Source of the DNA: Cochliopodium minus
Taxonomy: Eukaryota > Discosea > Himatismenida > Cochliopodiidae
Length of the DNA: 64,000 bases
Assembly: GCA_024220525.1 (NCBI GenBank)
Contig: JAMYWO010000002.1
Coordinates: forward strand, 307,432 to 371,431
Direction: 5' to 3'
The first letter of the stretch is position 1; each line of letters begins with the position of its first letter. Made by a program: the position numbers and the translations under genes. Below the pieces are notes generated by a model. That model ran no database searches. It worked only from the letters and a program-made list of their open reading frames with translations, and was not told where the DNA came from. Shown in pieces: positions 11,257 to 22,571 of this stretch.

Positions 11257-13093
11257 ATGAATCCAATAAAGAAAGATGTTTTGTAAAATTAATATCTATC
11301 TACCTCTTTATTCCTGTATTTACAATTTGAATTATTAATTTGCAGGGATAATTCTAAATTTTTGTTGTTCCTCGAAAGATTTACAGTATCGGATAATAAA
11401 AGAATGGCAATGTGGAACCTAAATGACGCAAATATATTCGAATTGGATTTTGTTGAAAAATCAAGCAAAGCAATCAAAGATAGATCGAAGAAAGAAAATT
11501 TCTCTTTAAAATTTGATAAAGAAAAAAATACCCTCATATTGGAGAATCTGAAAGAAGATATTGACATCATTAAACTCAATCTAGTTAAAATGATCAATCA
11601 GAAAAATAACTTTGATTATCCAAGAATTTTAAAAGCACTAATTCCTGGTATAAAAAAAAAAAATTACAATAATTTAAAACGATTTACTTTTAAAAGAATT
11701 TTCTAAATTGATACATGAAAACAGTGTTTTCTTTGATATAAATCTACTGAACCAGGTATTTCTATGCAAAATTGTTTTAAGATTTTATTACAAAATAAAT
11801 TGAAGATTTATGTGAAGCCTGCTGTTCCTTTCGATGAAGATTGGTCAATACAATTTGACGTATCATTTGAAGGAGGAGGAGATTATGGGAAACAGGTTTA
11901 AAAAAAAAATCTTTTTCAAAACCTTTAAATTTTTCCTTTCGAAAAAAAAACAAAAACAAAACTAAAAAGATTGTGTAAATAATTTTAATAATTTTTTTAA
12001 TTTCATCTACAAACAAAAAACAATTTTAGATACCCTAATATAAATGAAATGAGCGAAAAATTGATAGAAAGATGGGACACAAAAATAGCTGCAAAGCCAG
12101 GAACTATTTATTGGGATTATTTCTGTCAGTCAATCTATGTTCCTAGCCATGAAATTGTAAATCTCTTTTTCTCATTATCCGAAATTATTTAAACATCTTT
12201 TTTTTGTTTTTAGATTCATTGTTTGCAACATTTTCATAAACAAAAGTATATCTATTATATCTCTTTTTTTATTATTATTGGATTAATCTTTTTGAAATAG
12301 GGTAATTTTTTTTTATTAAGGAGCTGTCCTAATTTAAAATTTTTTGAAAGGATCCATCCCCTTTTAGTTGGAGTGCAGAGTTGTAAATATTTTGTCGATT
12401 TCCAAATTTTTTACACAATTAACTCTTTAAAAATAGTGATGGTATCCATTTTCATTTAAATTTGAAATCTTATTTTTTTTTTTTCAGCTAGTTATGTTCA
12501 ATTAACTATACTTTACTTGTTGAACAAAAAATTTCAAAAGAAAAAAGAAAAAGACAATTTAATCGAGCAAATTTTCTCGGAAGGAGGATATGAATCAGTT
12601 ATCCTTACTTTTGTAAATCATTTCTATTAAAAATAAAATTCAAGACGTTATTAATAAAAACACAGGTCGATAAAGGAAAGATATGGTATGAAAAGTTTAA
12701 ATGTTTTGAGGAAGATTACAAAATATGGAGAAATAATTATGGAATGGCAACTCCAGATAAATTAGTATGGGAAACACCTGGTGCTTCTGTAAAACATTTT
12801 GTTGTGTTATTAAAAAATTCTTAAAAAGTTTTATTTTTTTACAAAAGACATATTTTAAGTTGAGAATTGCTTTGGAATCTCTTAAAAGGAAGAAAAAACA
12901 TTTTGCGGCTCAATTGAATACATTATTTAAAAATAGGGTTGGAAATGTTTTGGATCACAAACTGATTGTTCATGAGGGTTCCGAAGTTGGCGAAGACATT
13001 TCCGCTCTTCTCTCACCTTATTCAAATAGAAAGGATGGTACATTATACTATACCAAGGCAATCCATTCCATACAAGAAATTTTTACAAATTAA
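11257..13093 (+). CDS. unrecognised 395-aa protein with a 5-nt exon
   Basis: Ten exons close in frame: 11257-11282, 11346-11647, 11756-11895, 11970-11974, 12030-12156, 12214-12245, 12321-12382, 12488-12612, 12666-12788, 12848-13093. I recognise no domain. The protein is soluble and mixed alpha/beta, with a Lys-rich helical stretch around KKFQKKKEKDN and no signal peptide or membrane helix. Without the 5-nt exon (ATTGT) the flanking exons are out of frame and the downstream exon opens with a stop. Consistent reading frames across all ten exons make the gene itself credible. Confidence 0.7.
11970..11974 (+). other. inferred 5-nt micro-exon
   Basis: ATTGT is preceded by ...AAAAAG and followed by GTAAAT. 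It converts phase 0 (CAG) into phase 2 so that the next exon reads TAC CCT AAT. The introns on either side are 74 and 55 nt, normal for this genome. Confidence 0.65.
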
Positions 13094-13198
13094 AATCAAA
13101 TTAACTTTGTTTTTTTCACAATTTTTTTTTATTTTTTTTTTATTATTTATTTTTTCAAATAAAAAAAAATAAAAAAAAATTGATCCTTGTTTAATTAA

Positions 13199-14139
13199 AT
13201 GGCTGAAGAATCACATATACCTGATTTTCTGATCCATAATATTTTGATTTCTCCATATACAAGATCTTTCCTTCTCATTTCCATCCCAGTGATCTTCAAA
13301 CAATTATTAACCATCATATTCCCTGATAACAAAACTAATAATCAAAAACCATCTCCCATCACCTTTCCTCTTGCAGTATCTACTTTATGGTTAGCTTTTC
13401 TAATGATATGGGCATTTAGAATAGAGATTGAAATATTCAACATTGTAAAATTATTTTTAATCCNNNNNNNNNNNNNNNNNNNNNNNNNNNNNNNNNNNNN
13501 NNNNNNNNNNNNNNNNNNNNNNNNNNNNNNNNNNNNNNNNNNNNNNNNNNNNNNNNNNNNNNNTATAACCTGTATTAAAATTATTTTTGGTGAATATCTT
13601 CAACTTCTATATTTACCACGTATATTTTAAAATCTAAAAAATTAAATAAAACAAATTAATAAAGTGATTGATTTTAGATCAAATATTAAAAACTTTACAA
13701 AATTTTTAAAACAAAAAACTTTACAAAATTTTAAAACTTGATATTTTAATAAAAAACTAAAATTCAAAAAATGAACTAAAACATTAAAAATTTTTTTTTA
13801 AAAAAAAAGAATTTGGCACTGTTTTATATGTTTGGATTTGTAAAATTTGTAGATTCAATGTTCACAAAATTAGGATATGAAACAGTGTTATTATTGTTAG
13901 TATCTACAACCCTCTTTTTCATCTCACACACAGTAGGAAGATTCATTTGTGTGGCATTAATAGGAGGATGTGCATTTACAGGCTACTACATCATGTTTTG
14001 GAGCATGAAGAAGAAAAACTACGATTCTCCTGAAGAGGAGTCAGATACTTTCATCCTTTTCTTCATTCTTACTTTCGGACTTTCCTTTATAATTCATGCG
14101 GGATTATCGTCTATTTATTATTATGCATTTGCAAATTAA
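13199..14139 (+). CDS. small multi-pass membrane protein, hypothetical
   Basis: Exon 13199-13444 ends in phase 0 at a GTAAAA donor and exon 13810-14139 resumes in phase 0 after AAAG, giving 191 aa if no exon hides in the 100-N gap between them. Four to five hydrophobic segments are visible, for example SFLLISIPVIFKQLLTIIF, AVSTLWLAFLMIWAF, ETVLLLLVSTTLFFI and the final FILFFILTFGLSFIIHAGL. No family signature is recognised; a Yip1-like endomembrane protein is one possibility. The intron of 365 bp (gap size arbitrary) is longer than usual. Confidence 0.65.
13464..13563. other. 100-N assembly gap
   Basis: Exactly 100 N, the conventional size for a gap of unknown length. It lies within the intron of the small membrane-protein gene. 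Confidence 0.98.
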
Positions 14140-14206
14140 AATTATTTTTTTCAAAAAAAAAAAAAAAACAAAAAATTAAAAAGTTAATAAATAAAACATT
14201 TTTTTT

Positions 14207-15949
14207 TTAATTCAATTCGAAAGGATCATCACTTTTCTTCCCAATTTGAAGGATGTGATATCTCGTTTTGTCCTCTTCGCGTAGCTTGCTGACATCAAAA
14301 GTCTCCAACTCTAATTCTGTCAACAACCTTCTGTCACCACATTCTAACCTCAATTTCTTCTCGGAAAGAACGAAATTCACAAGGTTTTCTGCAGTCATAG
14401 GAGGAGGCTCAATTCCTTCACGCTTTATAAAAATAAAAAAATAAAAAAAAATAATAAAAAAATAAAAAATAAAAATAAAAAACATCCTTACCCTATCTCT
14501 TACTCTCTTTAATATTTTATCTAAATTATAAATATCTTGAAAATCGCGGGTGATAGCCTCTAATCTCTCCTCTTCCAAATCCAACAATAAGTAAACGTTT
14601 CCATCTTCATCAATTTCGTAGATGGGCTCTTCTTTGAAAAGTTTGTCCCAATCAAAGTTGCTTGTTCTTCTGGCTATTGGATTGGGAAGGGTGATGTATC
14701 CTCTCTTTGATCTCCTCGATTCTCCCAATTGAAGATCTCCCTATTAATAAAGTTAATTTTTAAAAACAAGATTTTTTTTTAAAAAATTAATATTGAAAAA
14801 TGTTTAAATTGAAACCAAAACGAAAAATTAATTGTTTAAAAAAAAGACTATTTAAAAAAAAATTTAGTAAATAATAAATTTAACAAATAAATAATTTAAT
14901 AAAAATAAAGTGAGAAAATTTTTGTTACCATAAATTCAGTGATATAACCAGTCAACCTCATAGAAGCAAGAGCAAACTTGTTGAGAGGCAAAAAATAGCT
15001 GATGATGTCATAAGTCATCCAAATTCTCCGGTCAACAGTAGAACCCATCGCATCAAAAGCAGACTTGAAAGAACACCAGTCAACCACACCATCATGAATC
15101 ATCAACTCCAACCCCAACAAAGCATAGTCCATATCTTCAAACTTACAACAAGACAAGATGAGGGGTCTGTAGCTTTCTCTCCCTCTCTTCACTCCTTTTT
15201 CTTTCATTAGATGCAAGAGTGCGAAGGCGTCTTCTATTTTGTCTTCTTTGCAGAGATATCTCATCAGGAGTTCGCAGTTCTCTTTCTCGTACCCCACTTC
15301 TTTCAGTGCTTCCATCAGCAGTTCTGTGTTTTCTGTTTCTCCGCTTCTTACTCTGGAGACCAGTTTTATCACGTTTTCTGGGTAATGTTTGTCTGCGAAT
15401 ATCCTCACTCCCTCTACGTCCAGTATTACTAACATAACAAAAATTTGTTTTTTAAAATATTTTTGTTTCTTTCAACATTTTTTTTTTTTTTTTTTTTTGA
15501 AATCTTTGAATCTCAACCAGATAATCATGATAAACATTAGATTCCATTATTAAAATTTGTTTATATTGTCTATTTTAGTTGAGAGATCAAGAATAATTCA
15601 AATAAAGAAATTTTTATTTTGTTATTTGTTGAATATTCTTGTATATCTGGTATTTATTTAAATATTTTGAAATATTCTTACATTGATGTTTCTCATATTC
15701 AAGTGTGATTTCTTTATTTGTGATATCTGGTTTATCAAATTTTTCAAAGTTTATTTTGGAAGGGAGATTCGAGCTATAAAATCGTTTTCCGTACGATTCA
15801 TGATTGTGTTTGATTTTGTATAAGGTGATATTGGTGAATGAATATGTATTGAATTTGTATTTGGTGGTTGTATTGAAGATTAATTTATTGTTGGAAGGAA
15901 AAAGATCAACTTTATTTTTTTTGAAGTTGAAAAATGATTTGAGTTTCAT
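14207..15949 (-). CDS. mitochondrial PPR-like protein
   Basis: Exons 15949-15682, 15428-14929, 14740-14492 and 14422-14207 close at 410 aa. The start is the first in-frame ATG; it gives a basic, Ser/Thr/Asn-rich presequence ending in RFYSS, typical of matrix import. The central ~170 residues are helical hairpins with pentatricopeptide character (EDAFALLHLMKEKGVKRGRESYRPLILSC is close to one PPR unit, described here only in outline), and a second unit follows. PPR proteins bind organellar RNA. The C-terminal half is charged and has no recognised domain. The gene is convergent with the membrane-protein gene and divergent from USP7 (about 160 bp between starts). Confidence 0.65.
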
Positions 15950-16110
15950 AAATAAAAGTTTCTTTGAATGATTCTCGTTAAGTGGGAAATTAATTTTCTC
16001 TTTCAATTTTTTATTTTTTTTTTTTTGTTGTATAATTTAATGTTAAAAAAAAAAAATATATTAAAATAATTTAAAAAAAAAAAAGGAGAAGGTGAATTAT
16101 ACAATATACA

Positions 16111-19100
16111 ATGGTAAGATTGATCATATTTTAATCTCCTCGAAACATTATCATAATATAATCACGTTTAATCCCGTCGAAATATTCTACTTTAATTTTC
16201 TTCAAATTTTCTTCAAATTTTTCAATTTAAATAGGATCAAGATTTGAAGCCAGTGACAAAAACATTTTTGATTAAATTAGGGGAAAATAACACTTTTGAA
16301 TGGGAAGATGAAATAAACTCTGGATTGAAATGGAAATTAAAATTTTTTCCAATTGATGAGGAACAAAACATCTTCATCGAAGAAATAAGTTTCTTGGAAA
16401 AGAACGATGTGACAATAGAAACAGATTTTCTCGTCAAATTTTTGAATAAAGATCCAAAAAAGTCTATCCCATTGAAAGGTAAGAAAAATAAGAATATAAT
16501 TAAAAGTGGAATATACAATTAAACAATACAAATATAACATTCTCAAGATATTTTAAAAATTTGTTGCTAAAATATCCCAATATAAAAAAATAATTTTTTG
16601 AACAACAAATTATTAATAAACTCAAAAAAAATTATTTGTAAAAAAATTATAGAGAAATCATTTAGACTCACCAAAGAGAATAGAGAGGATGGATACAAGA
16701 AATTATCCAACATCCAAAAATTGGGAGAGGAATTTCAAGAAGATGGACAATTGAGAATCGAAATTAGATTGAATTTGAACTTCAATATAGATTATTCGAT
16801 GGAGATAGTGAAATATAATGGTCTCAAAAATCAAGGTAAAGAGATAATTTTCAAATTTAAAAACGGAAATTAAGAAAATGATGAATTTAATTCTTAATAA
16901 TGCTATATCTTTAATTTTCAATCACATTTATCATATTTATCAATATCCTAAAAAGGTGCAACATGTTATATGAATTCATTGCTTCAAGCATTGTATCATT
17001 TATCAATGTTTAGAAAGGCGGTATACAATTTACCTACAGAAAACGAAAAGATCGAAGAAAGTATTCCTTTTGCATTACAAAGATTGTTCTACATGCTCCA
17101 ATTCGGAGAGTTTCCTGTTGGAACCAAAGAACTCACTAAATCTTTTGGTTGGACATCAAGAGAAGTCTTTGTTCAACATGATGCTCAAGAATTAAACAGA
17201 GTGCTTTTTGATGCATTGGAAGAGAAAATGAAGAACACTCCTTCTGAAGGTATTTTGGATGAAATGTTTAAAGGAGAATTTCTCAACTTCATAAAATGTA
17301 TCAACGTTGACTATTCTAGTAACCGAGTTGAACCTTTCCTTGATTTACAACTTGTGGTAAAGGGATGTAAAACAATTTATGATTCTTTGGACAAGTACAT
17401 TGAAGTAGAACAATTAGATGGAAAGAATCAATATAACGCAGAGGGTCATGGCTTGCAAGATGCTAAAAAGGGGGTCATATTGAAAAATCTTCCTCCTGTA
17501 CTCTTTCTTCACTTGAGAAGATTCGACTTTAACTTTGAAACCCTCAAAAACTACAAAGTAAACGATAAATGCGAATTTTATGACACCATTGATCTTGACA
17601 AGTATGTCCACAAAGAAGGGGAAGATCCTTACAACAAGAGTACAAAGTATCAGTTGCATGGAGTCTTGGTACACACTGGAAGTATTTCCGCGGGACATTA
17701 CTTTGCTTATTTCAGACCTACACCAGAAAACAAGTGGTATAAATTTAATGATTCAAACGTAACTCGTGTTCCTCCTAAACAAGCTATTAATAAAACATGG
17801 GGAGAAAATTCTGAGTATTCCCGCGAAGCAAACGCCTATATGCTTGTCTATATCAGAGATACTGATGTCAATGATGTTTTGTCGGAAGTTACTGCTTCCG
17901 TTATCCCTCCTCACATCAAAAAGCAATTTGAGGAGGAAGAGTTGGAGAAGAAAAGAAAAGCTTTGGAAAAGATTGAAGCAGAAAAGTATTTTACCTTCAA
18001 ACTCGTCTTTGATCAAGACTTCAAAAATCACACTTCTGTCGATCTTATCAACACAAACTATCAAGGCAAAGAAAACCAAGTATTGAAGATTTTGAAAGAA
18101 GACAAAATCTCTGACATCTGCGAAGAAATAGAAAAGAGATTCAACATCCCTAAAAACAAATTTAGAATGTGGTTCTTCAACGAAAGAAAGAACAAAACTC
18201 TCAGACCTTCCAAACCAAAAGTCATCGATGATTACAACAATGTTTTGTCCGACATCTTCTCTCGGACTCTCTCTGAGAAGTACATCTTCGTTGAAGTTCC
18301 TCAAGAACTTTTAACAACCAAGGGAACCATCTTTGATCCTACACAATTTCTCGCTGAAGGAGACTACGAGGAGTTTCAATTTAGTCCAGAACACGAGATT
18401 GTTTTGTTCCCAAAATTCTCTAATATTTGCCATCTTTTTTTCAAGTTTTATGACAAAGAAAAACAAACTTTGGAGTACGCTGGTAGACTCTACGTCCACA
18501 AAAAGACCCCATTTGGTGAAATCAAAAAGTTATTGACCAAATGGAGAGATCTCCCTGAGAACGAATCACTCACACTCTACGAAGAATACAAAGTAAGAAA
18601 AAGAAATTAATTTTTTTTTTGGACTCATTTTAATCTTCAAAAAAAAAAAAACTGCAGTTTGATCCACCTGTACTCAATTCTATTCAAGATACTTCTGATG
18701 TAGAATCTTCAAAATTGATCAGTGGGGATATCATTGTCTTTCAATTAGAAGACAAAAAACCAGAAGGCGAAGAAAATACTGAAGAAAATAAGGAGAATAC
18801 CACTACTGATGAAGAGAAAAAGATTTTGAGTGCTCCAGAGTATTTTAACTGGCTTGCATACAGTATTGACATCTCTTTTAGAAAGTTGGATGCTCCTGAA
18901 GAAGAAATGTGTCTTTTAAAATTAGGTAAAACTAATAATAATTTAAATCATTCAAAAAATAATCTTTTTTTTTGAATATAGATTTAAGAAGTTCATATGA
19001 CAACGTTTCTTTGATTCTTGGAAAGAAATTGGGGCTTGAAAACCCTGAAAACTTGAGATTCACAAGATACAGCTTTATCTATCAAGGTCCACAAGCATTT

Positions 19101-19874
19101 CCATTGGATCCTAAGTACAACGAAAATCTCATTACTATGATCACCAACACTGCTAGCTCAAACAAAATGCCTATTCTTTATTACGAAATCCTTCCTTTTT
19201 CATTGAGAGAGCTTCTCAAAAAAATCATTGTTGAGGTTCTCGTCACAAACGAAAAAACAGAAACTCTTTTCGATGGAATCATTTATTTGGACAAGGAGAA
19301 CGCCAACGCGGAACACTTGAAAGAGCTTGTCATCCAGAAACACTTTTCTCACTTGGAAGAAAAGCCTGAAATGAGATTGATGCAACTCAACAACCACTCT
19401 CAAATCTTTTCTCTCCACTCCAAAAACTACACTTTCTCTCAAAGCAAGAACAAGTTTCTCCTTGAATGTTGTTCCAAAGAAGAATCTGAAATGGAGAAGG
19501 GCGATTTGTTGATTGCTGTTCAACACATTGAATCTAACAACTATATTTTCGGAAATCCTTTCATGTTTGTTGTTAAGAAAGACGAGAAACTCGAGAGTGT
19601 CAAGAAGAGAATCCAAGCCAAACTCCAAATTGAAGATAACGAATTTAAAAATTGGAAGTTTATGGCTCAAGATTGGAGTGGTCCCACCAAAAACACTGAT
19701 GATGATTTTGTTATTACCAGCGAACGTAAGTTTGAAGATCCCAAGATCATGATGTACTTGGCCATGAGACACACTGATGTCAACAAGAAAGCTGGTTCTA
19801 GCTCTAGAGAAGAAGGTATTGTCATCAAGAAAACTATTTCAAACGTAACTAGCACTACCGAAAAGAAGAATTGA
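16111..19874 (+). CDS. usp7: ubiquitin carboxyl-terminal hydrolase 7 orthologue
   Basis: Deubiquitinase. Exons 16111-16113 (ATG only), 16235-16478, 16653-16835, 16956-18592, 18658-18925 and 18982-19874 close at 1075 aa (animal USP7 about 1100). Order: TRAF/MATH domain (about 10-140), catalytic USP domain from GATCYMNSLLQ with Cys147, GHYFAYF with His391, and Asp409 in KFNDSNV, then ubiquitin-like repeats to the C-terminus. KSFGW and EQLDG match USP7 specifically. The second exon has no usable ATG, so the start codon stands alone in its exon, split from the rest by a GTAAGA intron. TGA stop. Confidence 0.93.
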
Positions 19875-20137
19875 GCTTTTATTTATCTTCCTTTTTTTTT
19901 CATTGAAATTAAAATTATTCTTATTATTTTTTTTTTGAAAATACTATCTATCACTTTCAAAACTTTTGTATATTTGGCAAAGATCAAATCAAAAAACTCT
20001 TTTAAATTCTTTTTATCTTTTTTTCTGAAAAAGAAAATTGTTTCTCTTTTTCATTTTTCCAGTTTATAAAATATAAAAATAAAAAGAATTCAAAAATTAA
20101 AAAAAAATTGTTTTTTGGGAAAGTTTAATATTGTATA
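19875..20137. other. intergenic, nothing recognised
   Basis: AT-rich DNA between the USP7 stop and the Vps55 start, both on the plus strand. No feature recognised. Confidence 0.5.
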
Positions 20138-20878
20138 ATGAGTAAAGTAGCTTTGATTATTGGATTATCTGTCGCTTTCGCAGCTGGTATTTTGATGAAT
20201 ATTCTTTCATGTGCTTTATATGGAAATTGGTAAAAAAAAAAATAAACAAAGAAGATCAAATATTAATAAAACATCATGAAATAAAACTCAATTCGAAAGA
20301 AATACAAATTGAATAAATTAGGGAAGAAAATATCAAACAAAAAAAATATTTATTTCATTATATCTTTAAATATTGCCCAAATATAAATTTTAAAAGTTTA
20401 TAATTGATATTTTGGCTCATAATCAAAAAGATTTTATTTTATGATTGCAACATAAAATCAAAATATAATATAATTCAACTAATATTTGAAAATATAAAAT
20501 GTTTAAAGTGATTCAAAAGATAATAATTAAAATGAGAGTAATTAAAATCCAAAAAGATATCAATAATAACATAAATTCAAAATATAAAGGTGGCCATTCT
20601 TTGTAATAATCGCATATGTATTAGCTCCAATCCCAACATTATTATGTAAAGGAAATAATGATCCATTCAGCGATGATACAAACGATGCACAAGATATCGG
20701 CTTCTTCTTAACAGGAATCCTCATCGTAAGTGGTTTCGCTCTCCCTGCTGTATTAACTCATGCTGGTTTGATGAAACCTGCCGCACTTGGTTTCGCTATT
20801 GGTGGAGGTGTAATCACATACATCACTGTAATCATTTTCATTAAGATTGTACTTACTAAAGAAGATGATTCTTTTTAA
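20138..20878 (+). CDS. vps55: Vps55/LEPROT-family endosomal membrane protein
   Basis: Exons 20138-20229 and 20590-20878 close at 126 aa (family about 130). Four membrane helices are visible. The family signature is clear: a first helix ending in CALYGNWW, then PFFVIIAYVLAPIPTLLCKG, DIGFFLTGILIVSGFALPAVL and a final ITVIIFIKIVL. Members act in late endosome-to-vacuole/lysosome sorting and in receptor trafficking. The single intron is 360 nt, several times the local norm, and holds no obvious gene. Confidence 0.9.
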
Positions 20879-21191
20879 AAAACAAAAAAATTTTCAAAAT
20901 AAAAATCATTTTTAGTTGTTTAAACTTTCTTTTTTTTTCTTTTGAATAACTTTTTAAAAGACTGGAAAAATTTTTACAAAGATCTCTTTTAAAAATCAAT
21001 TGATTTACTCTTTCAAAGTTTATGTTTTTAAACAAATAAAATAACAAAAGAATAAACTAAAATCTTTACCAATTATGTAAGAACAAGCAAAATGAACAGT
21101 CCTATCAATGTTTCTTGTTAATTAAAATAAAAAAAAAATAATATAAAAAATTTTAAAAAAAATTGATCAAATTTTTATATTTGAATTTAGA
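20879..21191. other. intergenic, nothing recognised
   Basis: AT-rich spacer between the Vps55 and F-box genes, presumably with the latter's promoter. No RNA gene or repeat seen. Confidence 0.5.
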
Positions 21192-22466
21192 ATGGATCCA
21201 GAAAGGGATTGTTTTAATCAAATGGATGATGGATTAAAGAGGTCATTGATATTTGACAAATTATTCAAAGATATCGAAATTATTACCTCAGGTGGAGATT
21301 CCTTGATAGAAAAATTGCCAAAAATCCTTCTCTGCTACATCCTACAATACTTGAATCCAAAATCTTTGACTAATGTCTTCAGATTGAACAAATTTTTCTT
21401 CAAATTTTTATGGACATCCCCTCATTCAGGTATATAAATAAATAATTGAATAAATAATGAATTCACAAAAGAATAGAGTCAGATATATAATATAGAGGAT
21501 ATATTAATTTTATTTTCAAAGAATATATTAATTTTGTTTTATAAAAACTTTGCAAAACAAATAAATATCGGAAATAAATAAAAATTAAACATCCCAATTA
21601 AGATTGAATTTATGGAACCAACATCACTATTACAATTTTGATTTTAAAATTTTTTCGTTTAATACAGCTCCGCTATGGGAACATCTGTGTAAAAAACAAT
21701 TCAGCCAAATAAATTTGACAGAAAGAGAAGTGGAGCAAGTAGTGATGAACCCAACAAACGATAAATACGAACAAAAGATGAGCAGATACTTTCTATATTA
21801 TAAATTGGGTTTCCAGTTCGAATGGGATATAAGCAACAACACTGATAAATACGAAATTTTCAAAAAAATGAAGGCAATTTACAAGAGCAACAATGCTACA
21901 CGGACTATAGCTTCTAAAACAATTTTTAAAGGTCCCAAGAAATATTTATTGAATTGTTCTTACCAAACCAATAAAGGTGGATGGTTTACTTTTGGTATTC
22001 TTTTTTCTTTTTTCTTGAATATTTTATTTTTATTTTTTTTTTACAAGGTATTCTTAGTTCAAGTTACAATGAATGGGATTCCTATCAATATGGTGGTAAG
22101 ATTTAAATGAAATCCTATTATTCAGAGTGATTGATTGTTTTTATTTCAGGAAAAGGATTAGGAAGTAAAAAAAATTTATTTTTTTTACTTTTTATCTTTA
22201 TAATTTGTTTCTTTTAAATAGTGATCGCCACCTCTTTTGGAGAGTTTCAAAATTTAAACAATGATGGACCTGTAATTAAGGTGGAAATTATAATTGATTT
22301 GATCGAGAAAAAATTAACCATAACTTGTTTGAGCAATCCAAACAAACCTCCTTTTATTGGAAACTTTTCCAACTTTGAAAGAATAGATGAAGGGGTGAGA
22401 CTTGGTGTTTCAATAACTTACAAAAACGAATATTTTGAAGTTCATAAAATTAAAACATTAAAATAA
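21192..22466 (+). CDS. F-box protein with SPRY-like C-terminus
   Basis: Exons 21192-21429, 21668-21994, 22048-22095, 22150-22164 and 22222-22466 close at 290 aa. An F-box (LPKILLCYILQYLNPKSLTNV) spans about residues 48-85, followed by APLWEHLCKKQF, the usual post-F-box helix. The C-terminal third has the strand pattern of a SPRY-like fold (IKVEIIIDLIEKKLTI). F-box proteins supply substrates to SCF ubiquitin ligases. The fourth exon is only 15 nt. The stretch just before 21668 also reads open but cannot be joined in frame, so the exon start there was chosen by phase. Confidence 0.75.
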
Positions 22467-22571
22467 AAAAAAAAATTTATTTTTTTTTTGAAAGAGGAAA
22501 TTATTTATTTTAAAAACAAAATTATAAAAAACAAAAAATTAAAAAAAGAAAAATGGAATTTTGATCCTCCC

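Noticed and set aside
12301-12301. A second apparent single-base exon (ATAG|G|GTAATT) in the 395-aa gene
   Set aside because: The next intron would be only 19 nt and the frame would hit a stop; skipping it gives a clean frame.
12427-12487. A possible 5-nt exon TGATG in the 395-aa gene
   Set aside because: Adding it shifts the following exon into a stop; direct joining keeps the frame.
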